A DNA stretch of 64,000 nt from Flavobacterium yafengii (GTDB lineage Bacteria; Bacteroidota; Bacteroidia; Flavobacteriales; Flavobacteriaceae). The position numbers were made by a program, and so were the translations under genes. The stretch's first letter is position 1; each line of letters starts with the position of its first letter. The stretch covers positions 1,612,001-1,676,000 of the forward strand of contig NZ_JASCRY010000001.1 in the NCBI RefSeq assembly GCF_030010375.1, read 5' to 3'. Below, piece after piece: positions 1 to 7,254 of this stretch. The notes beneath the pieces were generated by a model. The model was not told the origin of the DNA, made no database searches, and was given only the letters and a program-made list of their open reading frames with translations.

Positions 1-130
1 TAAAGTTAATTAAAAATAATTTATTAACAGTACTAATAGTGATAATTTTTTCAACAATGATTTTGATTTTAGAAACAGAATACTCTTTTTCTGTTTTGGA
101 ATAAAAACTGTACTTATTGTTTTATAAAAA

Positions 131-1285
131 TCAATTATTGAATCGCTTGTAGGGTGTGTACGTGATAATTATTTCTATTATTCGGGTAATAAAATACGAA
201 AGAAAATTGATAGATTTTGTAAATAGATTGGTCTTTATTTTTAGCGATTGGGGTGTTATGTTTTGACATTGAGCAATAATTTTGATGAGGTGCTCTTGAA
301 ACATTTTAGAAAATAAAGCAGAATTTATTTCAACATTCATTTCAAGGCTTCCGTACGAACTTAAATTATTCAGATTAAAAGAACCTATTGTGGTCCAATT
401 GCCGTCTATTACGGCCACTTTTCCATGTAAGATGGATTGATTCCATTCGTACAATTCAATATTATATTTAAGTAGTTTGCCATAGAGAAAGCAGGTAGCG
501 CGCCTTGTGAGCGGTAAATCTGATTTTCCGGAAAGAATTAATTTTATTTTTACCTGATTTTTAGATGCTTTTTTCAAGGCTCGAATAATTCGAATCCCCG
601 GCAGAAAATAGCTTCCCACAATGATTATTTCTGTTTTTGCATTTCGAATGGATTTTATGTATCCATCACAAATCTCATTTTTGCCTTTTAACCAGTCATT
701 TTGCAGGATGCGAACCATTGCGTTTTCTTGGATAGGAAAGAAAGATTTTATTTTCTTGTTTTGGAAACGTCTTTTTTTAAAATAGATATCGGTACATAAT
801 TTTTGAAGCGGTTCGGCAATTTCTCCCTTTAATTGTACGGCATAGTCCAGCCAAGGAGCTTCTGAACCAGAACCACAATATTTATCGGCTATATTTATAC
901 CGCCAATAAGCACGATTTTTGCATCAGCAACAATAACTTTTCGGTGCAGTCTTCTGCCAAGATAAAAGGTGTAGGTTGAAAATAAAGGTGCGAAAAAACG
1001 AATATTTATACCGCTTTGTCTCATTTCTTTTAGTGTTTCGGAGGGAAATGATAAAGATCCCAAACCATCTAAAAGAACATAAACCTGAACCTTACGCGAA
1101 GCGGCCTCTTTTAATGCTTTAATAATTCTATTTCCGGTTGTATCGTTTTCAAAAAGATACATTTGCATGTGAATTTCAAACTGTGAATTACGAATAATAG
1201 CCTCTAATCGAGAAAAATAATCTTCGCCACTGTAAATAAGCTCCAGATTTTTTGGAACACCAAGGCTATTTTTACTTTCTATCAT
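131..1285 (-). CDS. Phospholipase D-like / cardiolipin synthase family protein
   Basis: The protein has two HKD half-sites: HRKVIVAD with His114, Lys116 and Asp121, and HGKVAVID with His287, Lys289 and Asp294, the latter followed by GSFNLNN. This is the PLD fold used for phosphatidyl transfer, as in cardiolipin synthases. The N-terminal transmembrane hairpin of the main Cls enzymes is absent, so it is closer to ClsB/ClsC-like soluble or peripheral enzymes. At 384 residues it fits that group. Its ATG overlaps the end of the upstream site-2 protease gene by 14 bases, so the two are translationally coupled. It is the last gene of the nine-gene minus-strand unit. The phospholipid substrate is inferred from family only. 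Confidence 0.85.
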   Translation of the reverse strand: MIESKNSLGVPKNLELIYSGEDYFSRLEAIIRNSQFEIHMQMYLFENDTTGNRIIKALKEAASRKVQVYVLLDGLGSLSFPSETLKEMRQSGINIRFFAPLFSTYTFYLGRRLHRKVIVADAKIVLIGGINIADKYCGSGSEAPWLDYAVQLKGEIAEPLQKLCTDIYFKKRRFQNKKIKSFFPIQENAMVRILQNDWLKGKNEICDGYIKSIRNAKTEIIIVGSYFLPGIRIIRALKKASKNQVKIKLILSGKSDLPLTRRATCFLYGKLLKYNIELYEWNQSILHGKVAVIDGNWTTIGSFNLNNLSSYGSLEMNVEINSALFSKMFQEHLIKIIAQCQNITPQSLKIKTNLFTKSINFLSYFITRIIEIIITYTPYKRFNN

Positions 1286-2375
1286 GGGCTTTATTTATTT
1301 TCACTTCGTTTATTAAAAGAAATTCCATCAGATTTTCAACATCCAAGATACCAATAACGGAATTATTTTCCATAACGAGCATTAATCTTGATTTATTGAG
1401 TTGTATGAGCTCAAAAACTTTTTCCAAAAGTGAATCGCTGTCGAGATAAACTAAATTTCGATCCATAACATTGTAAATAAATTCAGCGTCGCCTTTTGTG
1501 GAAAGTGCCATAATGATTTGGTCTCGATTCAGCGTTCCTACCGGAATACCTTCTTCTGTAATCAAAAAATTCTTGTTTTGACTGTCCAGAACTAGTTCAA
1601 CCGCTGTTTTTACAGTATCATTAGCATCAATCTTTGGGTATTGTTTCATTACAACATCATGGACTTTAAAACCTTTCAAGATGAATTTAGATTCCGTATA
1701 ATCAGCCTCAACCTGAGCTCCAATAATGACAAAAATACCTATGAAAACTAAAATCGGGGAAGTGAAAAATCCAAAAATAATGAATCCCATTGCTAATAGT
1801 TGTCCTATCCGTGCCGAAATTCTTGTGGCAACATGCCTTTGTAACTTGAACGATAACAGCGCCCGTAAAATCCTGCCGCCATCCATAGGAAAAGCAGGGA
1901 TTAAATTAAAAATTGCCAACCAGAAATTAACTAAAAAGAAATTAAGAAAGAAATTATTTGCGTTTACTCCATTAGATAACTCCGCCATTAACTGCTCAGA
2001 AGTATCCGGAATCGTAATGAAAATTCCCGTGATAAAGGCCAATGTAATATTTACCAAAGGTCCCGCAAAAGCGACTATTACCTCTTCGGATGGTTTTTCT
2101 GGTAATCGTTCCAGTCTGGCCAATCCGCCAATGGGTAAAAGGGTGATGTCTTTGGTTTTTATGTTGTAATTTTTTGCCGCTAAAGCATGACCGAGTTCGT
2201 GTAATAAAACAGTAATGAATATGCATAAAATAAACGCAACAGACCATATTATCTGAGTAACATTTTGCCCTGATTTGTAGTTCATGAAAATGATAAACAG
2301 AATAAGTAAAGAGAATGTCCAGTGAATAAATATTCCGATACCAGCGACTTTTCCGAGTTTAAAGGATCCTTTCAT
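1272..2375 (-). CDS. Site-2 protease family (M50) metalloprotease with CBS domains
   Basis: This is an integral membrane zinc metalloprotease of the S2P/SpoIVFB type. The zinc motif HELGH lies at residues 59-63, and the third ligand Asp165 is in the motif NLIPAFPMDGGR. Five to six hydrophobic segments fill residues 12-215. A cytoplasmic CBS pair follows at roughly 225-350, a layout known in S2P group-3 proteases, where CBS domains may sense adenine nucleotides. The gene is followed by an overlapping PLD-like gene and preceded by the hydroxyacid dehydrogenase. The substrate is unknown; release of a membrane-bound regulator is the usual job of the family. Confidence 0.9.
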   Translation of the reverse strand: MKGSFKLGKVAGIGIFIHWTFSLLILFIIFMNYKSGQNVTQIIWSVAFILCIFITVLLHELGHALAAKNYNIKTKDITLLPIGGLARLERLPEKPSEEVIVAFAGPLVNITLAFITGIFITIPDTSEQLMAELSNGVNANNFFLNFFLVNFWLAIFNLIPAFPMDGGRILRALLSFKLQRHVATRISARIGQLLAMGFIIFGFFTSPILVFIGIFVIIGAQVEADYTESKFILKGFKVHDVVMKQYPKIDANDTVKTAVELVLDSQNKNFLITEEGIPVGTLNRDQIIMALSTKGDAEFIYNVMDRNLVYLDSDSLLEKVFELIQLNKSRLMLVMENNSVIGILDVENLMEFLLINEVKINKAHDRK

Positions 2376-2471
2376 TTTTTGAGTTTTTAATACTACTTAT
2401 CGCAGTATGATTTGAAAAAACAGACAAACAATAAAAAAAATATTCGTTTATAAATGAATTCAAAACGGGTA

Positions 2472-3461
2472 TCAGTTCACCTCATTTCCAGAAATACCGT
2501 TATAGGCCCAAGCATTCAAATTAGCAATCGTAGTATGTGCAATTCCCTCTAATGCTTCGTTTGTCAAAAAACCTTGATGTCCGGTAATCATTACATTAGG
2601 ATGGGAGCGAAGTTTTAAAAACAAGTTGTCATGTATTGGAGAATCAGTATGATCTTGAAAAAAAATAGGTTTCTCTTTTTCGTAAACATCTAAGCCGGCT
2701 GCACCAATGGTTTTATTTTCGATAGCTTCTAGTAAATCTTTAGTGTTTACAATTCCTCCACGAGCAGTATTAATAAAAATCACTCCTTTTTTCATTAAAG
2801 CAAAAGTACTTTTATTAAACAGGTGGTTTGTTGTTCCATTGAGCAGATAATGCACAGATATCACATCGGCAGTGGCGCATAAATCTTCGAGTGAAACATA
2901 GGTAATAGGAATTTCATCCAGCAGTTCCTTGTTCTCCTCAATATCAAAAGCTACTATTTTACAACCAAAACCATGCATGATTTTTGCAAAAGCAACACCT
3001 ATTTTTCCAGTTCCTACGATACCTATTGTTTTTCCATATAAATCAAAACCCACTAAATGATCCAAACGATAATCACCAATTTGCATCAACGTCTGACCTA
3101 AAACCAGTTTTCTGTTTAGTGCCAATAATAAAGCTACGGCTAGTTCTGCAATAGCGTGAGGCGAATATGCAGGAACATTTGCCACTTTTATAGCTAATGA
3201 TTTTGCTCGAACCAAATCAACATGATCATAACCTACGGAACGCAGGGCAATATATTTTACACCACAAGTATATAGTTTCTGCAATACTGTCTCTGAAGCA
3301 TCATCAGAAGTAAAAAGTGAAACAGCATCAAATCCTTTGGCAAGGGCTGCGGTACTTTCATTCAAAGGTTGCTCCGTAAAAACTAATTCGTGATTACCAT
3401 GCGCTGCTTTTTCAAGGAAAGCCTTATCAAAACCCAATATGCTATAGACTAATACTTTCAT
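2472..3461 (-). CDS. ldhA: D-2-hydroxyacid dehydrogenase (D-lactate dehydrogenase type)
   Basis: This NAD-dependent enzyme probably reduces pyruvate to D-lactate. The Rossmann motif GTGKIG lies at residues 150-155, and the catalytic triad is Arg234 (in NTARGG), Glu263 and His295 (in TGHQGF). Length (329 residues) matches LdhA/HdhD-type enzymes, and EKEKPIFF near 261-268 is typical of the fermentative D-LDH subgroup. It sits downstream of PEP synthase and pyruvate dehydrogenase E1 genes, so a role in pyruvate disposal under low oxygen or stress is a reasonable inference. Substrate specificity cannot be read with certainty from the sequence. Confidence 0.85.
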   Translation of the reverse strand: MKVLVYSILGFDKAFLEKAAHGNHELVFTEQPLNESTAALAKGFDAVSLFTSDDASETVLQKLYTCGVKYIALRSVGYDHVDLVRAKSLAIKVANVPAYSPHAIAELAVALLLALNRKLVLGQTLMQIGDYRLDHLVGFDLYGKTIGIVGTGKIGVAFAKIMHGFGCKIVAFDIEENKELLDEIPITYVSLEDLCATADVISVHYLLNGTTNHLFNKSTFALMKKGVIFINTARGGIVNTKDLLEAIENKTIGAAGLDVYEKEKPIFFQDHTDSPIHDNLFLKLRSHPNVMITGHQGFLTNEALEGIAHTTIANLNAWAYNGISGNEVN

Positions 3462-3597
3462 TTTTGCTGTTTTTCATTTCTAAAATAATACATGTTAAGG
3501 TAGTGAATTTTCTACAGACCTGTTTCAGGAATTTCAATTCTTATTTTAAATTTAAAGAAGCTAAATTCTTTTTAATCAGTAATTCAACTTAAAAAAA

Positions 3598-4596
3598 TCA
3601 ATTCCTATAAATCATCTTTTTTACCGTACTTATAATATCAATTTTTTGAGGAATGGCAGCTTCTTCCAAGTGTACAGGGTAGGGAATAGGGACTTCAATG
3701 CCACACAATCGTTGTACCGGAGCATCCAAATTATAAAATCCGTTTTCCATAATCCGGGCGCTTACTTCCGAGGAAATACTCACGGAACGCCAAGCATCTT
3801 CGACTATTAATACCCGATGCGTTTTGGCTATCGAAGTCAAGAAAGTAGATTCATCCAATGGTCGTAAAACTCGTAAATCAATGACTTCAGCATCAATCCC
3901 AACGGAAGCTAATTCGGCAGCAGCCTCTAAACTTTTATACACTCCGGTTCCGTAGGTGATAATCGAAATATCTTTTCCCTCTCGTAACACTTTAGCTTTA
4001 GAGAGAGAGGCAATTGGTAAATCAGTTGCAATCTCTTTTTCTAGATTAAGCAGCATCGTGTATTCAAACAAGAGCACGGGATCATGACTTTGCAGGGCAG
4101 CATGCAGCATACTTCTCGCATCCTCATGTGTCCCCACTGAAAGGACAATTAATCCTGGAATATGTGCATAAAAGGGTTCCCAACTATGCGAATGTTGTGT
4201 TCCTAACTGGCGTCCAATACCGCTTCCCATTCGTATAATTAGTGGTACATTCAATTGTCCACCGGACATGTGCTGTAATGTGGCCGCATTATTCACGATT
4301 TGATCCATTGCGAATAAACTGAAATTGACTGTCATTATTTCAATAATAGGTTTCATTCCTGCCATTGCTGCTCCAATTCCGGCTCCCACAAAACCAGCTT
4401 CCAAAAGCGGGACATCCATAATACGGTCTTCTCCAAACTCCTGTAATAATCCTTTGCTTACCGCAAAAGCACCTCCGTAGCGACCCACATCTTCACCCAT
4501 CAAAAAGACGCGTTCATCATTTTGCAATGCTTCGCGAAGACCTTGATTCAAAGCCTCTCGATAGGTTATGGATAGTGTAGTCATGCTGTTTTTCAT
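3598..4596 (-). CDS. pdhB: Alpha-ketoacid (pyruvate/acetoin) dehydrogenase E1 component, beta subunit
   Basis: This is the transketolase-like beta subunit of a thiamin-diphosphate E1. Conserved features include ITYREAL near the N-terminus, GEDVGRYGGAF, the cofactor-activating Glu in PLLEAG, EIMTVNFSL, and the active-site HSHS before the YAHIPG segment. The EIMTVNF and RQLGTQHSHS wording resembles acetoin/PDH AcoB-type subunits. Possible starts are TTG at 4605, directly abutting the upstream stop codon, ATG at 4596, or ATG at 4584 (MTTLSITYREAL, the usual family start); I chose 4596. The matching alpha subunit lies one gene upstream, but no E2 gene is nearby. The catalytic residues here look intact, in contrast to the alpha subunit. 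Confidence 0.88.
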   Translation of the reverse strand: MKNSMTTLSITYREALNQGLREALQNDERVFLMGEDVGRYGGAFAVSKGLLQEFGEDRIMDVPLLEAGFVGAGIGAAMAGMKPIIEIMTVNFSLFAMDQIVNNAATLQHMSGGQLNVPLIIRMGSGIGRQLGTQHSHSWEPFYAHIPGLIVLSVGTHEDARSMLHAALQSHDPVLLFEYTMLLNLEKEIATDLPIASLSKAKVLREGKDISIITYGTGVYKSLEAAAELASVGIDAEVIDLRVLRPLDESTFLTSIAKTHRVLIVEDAWRSVSISSEVSARIMENGFYNLDAPVQRLCGIEVPIPYPVHLEEAAIPQKIDIISTVKKMIYRN

Positions 4597-4605
4597 GGGT
4601 TGCAA

Positions 4606-4911
4606 TTATTGTTGTTTGCTTTTCCAACGTTTTAATGCAGGCAAAATATTAACGGCCTTTTGAATCATATAACTGGGAAGTTTTCTTTTTTCCATATAGG
4701 TTTGTACAACATTTTTCATGTCATCCAGGTTCATTTCTGGATTTTTAAAATCACTGTTTACATAACAATACTTGCAATAGTCATTGCTTTTAATACCGTT
4801 ATTTTCGGTTCCTTTTAGTTTATCCGAATTAAGTGGCATCCCGCAACTTTGACAAAATAATATGTCTTCCATACTGTTTTGTTTTAATGAGTTTAGTGTA
4901 AAGTTTTTCAT
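4606..4911 (-). CDS. Small zinc-ribbon protein between the two E1 genes
   Basis: This 101-residue protein carries two CxxC knuckles (CQSC at 20-23 and CKYC at 46-49) with the pattern of the putative zinc-ribbon domain family (CxxCGMPL...YCKYCY). The C-terminal part is basic and rich in Lys and Arg. ATG at 4872 (MEDILFCQSCG) is an alternative start that would leave only the ribbon region. The stop codon directly abuts the start region of the E1 beta gene, so both are co-transcribed and probably coupled. Function is unknown; a regulatory or assembly role for the E1 pair is only a guess from position. Confidence 0.75.
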   Translation of the reverse strand: MKNFTLNSLKQNSMEDILFCQSCGMPLNSDKLKGTENNGIKSNDYCKYCYVNSDFKNPEMNLDDMKNVVQTYMEKRKLPSYMIQKAVNILPALKRWKSKQQ

Positions 4912-4938
4912 GGTGTTTTTGATTTTAATGTTTATAAT

Positions 4939-5886
4939 TCAAATCTCGGAGTAAACAAATTTTGTCAGTTGCATTAATGGTTCCCGAGCACCTTCTTCTG
5001 CAAAATCTAATGCTTTCTGGATTTTTGTTTTTATTTTGTTTTCAAAAGCTGCAATTTCATTTTCGGTAATCCATTGCTGTTGCAAAAGAAACTGCTCAAA
5101 TTGCGGAATAGGATCTCGTCTTTTCCATTCCTCGACTTTCTTTTTGGCACGGTATAATTCGACATCAAATAGAGAGTATGCTCTAAAACGATACGTGTTA
5201 CAAATCAGTAAATAGGGTTTTCCTGTACTTTTTATTTTTCCTACAACCGCGTGGGCCGCCTGCATTACTTTTATTAAATTCATACCATCTACGGAAGAAG
5301 ATGCAATCCCTTTTTTTTCTAATTCTGTTGCAGTGTGCGAATACCGGACAGCCTTACCAGTAGCATACAGATTGTTTTCACAAACAAATAAAACAGGAAC
5401 TTTCCAAAGTGCTGCTAAGTTCAGCGCTTCCTGAAATTCACATTTGGCAATATCATCTTCACTAAAAAAGCAACAGATAATATTGTTTTTCTTTTGTCTT
5501 TTGGATGCTAATGCCATTCCAACGGCTATTGATAGATTGCCACTTACTACAGCATTACTTCCGTAAAATTTTTTTGAGCTATCAAAAAGGTGCATTGCGC
5601 CACCTCGACCTCGGCTGCAGCCTTCCAGTTTGCCATACATTTCTGCCATGATTAAATCAGGATCAATACCTCGTGCCAAAGCATGACCATGCTCCCTATA
5701 GGTACTTAACACAATGTCATCATCGGTTAAAGTCTGTATTACACCTACGGCGGTGGCTTCTTCACCAATATATAAATGATGGAATCCCCTGATTTTGGCT
5801 TTAGTATATAATTCGGCAGCTTTCTCTTCAAATCGTCGCATGAGCAGCATTTGATACAAAAGTAAAAGTCCTTTTTTTGCATCCAT
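4939..5886 (-). CDS. pdhA: Alpha-ketoacid dehydrogenase E1 component, alpha subunit, with altered active-site motifs
   Basis: The overall E1-alpha fold is clear: YREHGHALARG at 63-73, CSRGRGGAMHLFD at 90-102 and CENN at 169-172. However, the Mg/ThDP motif expected as GDG reads SED at 142-144 (FFSEDDIAKCEF in place of the usual FFGDGAVAEGEF). The usual His in GGHGIVG is Asn111 (GSNAVVSG), and the active-site loop usually RGHSMSD reads RAYSLFD at 235-241. These comparisons are from memory of the family. The protein is 315 residues, close to normal, and the frame is intact, so this is not a pseudogene by truncation. It may be catalytically weak, altered or regulatory. Confidence 0.85.
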   Translation of the reverse strand: MDAKKGLLLLYQMLLMRRFEEKAAELYTKAKIRGFHHLYIGEEATAVGVIQTLTDDDIVLSTYREHGHALARGIDPDLIMAEMYGKLEGCSRGRGGAMHLFDSSKKFYGSNAVVSGNLSIAVGMALASKRQKKNNIICCFFSEDDIAKCEFQEALNLAALWKVPVLFVCENNLYATGKAVRYSHTATELEKKGIASSSVDGMNLIKVMQAAHAVVGKIKSTGKPYLLICNTYRFRAYSLFDVELYRAKKKVEEWKRRDPIPQFEQFLLQQQWITENEIAAFENKIKTKIQKALDFAEEGAREPLMQLTKFVYSEI

Positions 5887-5980
5887 GATTGTCTTTTTTG
5901 AATCAATTTTTAACTCGTTATTTAATGTTGTACTATAGAATGCTGGTCAGTATAGCTTTATGTTTTTTCGAAAATAGTTT

Positions 5981-6460
5981 CTAAATACTATTCTTGAAGG
6001 AATTGCCAAGCGGAACAAGATTATACTCAATGATTATTTCTGGCTCTAAACGAATGGTTATTTTTATGGCATTTGAAATTAAGCAGGCCTTTTCACTCAT
6101 CTCCAAAATATGTTTTGCCCGCTCCGGTTTTTGGGAATAATGGATGACGAGTTTTGGTTGTAGAATGATTTCGGTTATAGTATGTTTTCCGTTAATTTTA
6201 TCAACATTACAGGTCGATTTACTTTCAAAGCTTATAAACTGCAGTCTCGAATTTTCGGCAATCGATAGAAAAGTAGTTAGCAGACAACTGTTTATCGCTG
6301 CAACAAAGAGATGCTCAGGAGACCAAATTTTCTCCATGCCTTTCGGGAACTCAGGAGGTGTCGCAACTTCAATATTTTGAGGCAGAACAGGGGAACTTAA
6401 CATCCCTTTCCTTTTGTCTGACCATTTTAGATTTACTTCGTAAGTATACATCCTATACAT
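5981..6460 (-). CDS. OsmC/Ohr family peroxide-detoxifying protein
   Basis: This 159-residue protein has the two redox Cys of the OsmC superfamily: Cys59 in INSCLLTTF and Cys126 in KACLISNAI. The family reduces organic hydroperoxides through the first Cys, with the second forming the disulfide. WSPEHLFVAAINSC is the characteristic helix. It belongs to the general OsmC/YhfA-like branch rather than clear Ohr. It lies between the SDR gene and the E1-alpha gene in the same direction, with short gaps, consistent with a stress operon. The start ATG at 6460 gives the family's usual N-terminus. Confidence 0.85.
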   Translation of the reverse strand: MYRMYTYEVNLKWSDKRKGMLSSPVLPQNIEVATPPEFPKGMEKIWSPEHLFVAAINSCLLTTFLSIAENSRLQFISFESKSTCNVDKINGKHTITEIILQPKLVIHYSQKPERAKHILEMSEKACLISNAIKITIRLEPEIIIEYNLVPLGNSFKNSI

Positions 6461-6486
6461 TTTTTAGTGGTATTAATACTCAAAAA

Positions 6487-7242
6487 TTATTGTGCGACAA
6501 ATCCGCCGTCTACTGCCATTGCATGTCCAGTTACAAAAGAAGCTTCGTCAGAGCACATCCATACTACTGCGTTGGCTATTTCTTCGGGTTTGCCAAAACG
6601 TCCAATTGGCTCTAAACCTGTAAATTGTTCTATTGCTTCTTTCGTTTTTCCGGTAAGTCGATCAATCATAGGTGTTTGTATAACGCCGGGGCAAACAACA
6701 TTTATTCTGATTCCTAGTTTAGAACATTCTAAAGCTGCTGTTTTTGATAATCCAATGACGCCGTGTTTGGAGGCTACATAAGCAGGTAAACCAGCGAATC
6801 CAACCAATCCGGCTACAGAAGCACAGTTTACAATTGCTCCTTTGCCTTGTTTTACTATTTCGGGAATCTCATATTTCATGCAAAGCCAAATTCCTTTTAG
6901 ATTGATACCTATAGTTAGATCCCAGTTTTCTTCGGTGCAATCTTGTGTAACAGCAGATTTTCCTTCAACGCCGGCATTATTATAAGCATAATCCAAACGG
7001 CCAAAAGTTTCAATAGTTTTTTCAACCATAGCTTTTACGTCTTCAGTTTTTGATACATCGCATTTGATAAAAATGGTTTCGGCACCTAAATCCTTAATGA
7101 GATTCATTGTTTCGCTGTTTTCTATCCAATCCACGACAACTACTTTAGCTCCCTTTTGGGCGAAAGCCAAGGCAGTAGATTTACCAATTCCAGAGGAACC
7201 ACCCGTCACGATGGCTACTTTATTTTTGAATGTTGCTTCCAT
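6487..7242 (-). CDS. SDR family NAD(P)-dependent oxidoreductase
   Basis: This is a classical short-chain dehydrogenase of 251 residues. TGGSSGIG (13-20) is the dinucleotide-binding motif, NNAG is at 88-91, Asn114 and Ser142 are in place, and the catalytic YVASK gives Tyr155 and Lys159. VVDW at the end of beta-2, with an acidic Asp38, suggests NAD preference. The C-terminus is VDGGFVAQ, normal for 3-oxoacyl/alcohol SDRs. The gene sits 12 bases downstream of the PEP synthase gene and 26 bases before OsmC, so it is co-transcribed with them. Substrate unknown. Confidence 0.88.
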   Translation of the reverse strand: MEATFKNKVAIVTGGSSGIGKSTALAFAQKGAKVVVVDWIENSETMNLIKDLGAETIFIKCDVSKTEDVKAMVEKTIETFGRLDYAYNNAGVEGKSAVTQDCTEENWDLTIGINLKGIWLCMKYEIPEIVKQGKGAIVNCASVAGLVGFAGLPAYVASKHGVIGLSKTAALECSKLGIRINVVCPGVIQTPMIDRLTGKTKEAIEQFTGLEPIGRFGKPEEIANAVVWMCSDEASFVTGHAMAVDGGFVAQ

Positions 7243-7254
7243 AATTAAATCGAT

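Noticed and set aside
70..96. Inverted repeat AAACAGAA/TTCTGTTT after the PLD-like gene
   Set aside because: It could be a terminator but lacks a T run on the minus strand, so it is too weak to call.
1726..2169. Plus-strand ORF of 147 residues
   Set aside because: Antisense shadow of the site-2 protease gene.
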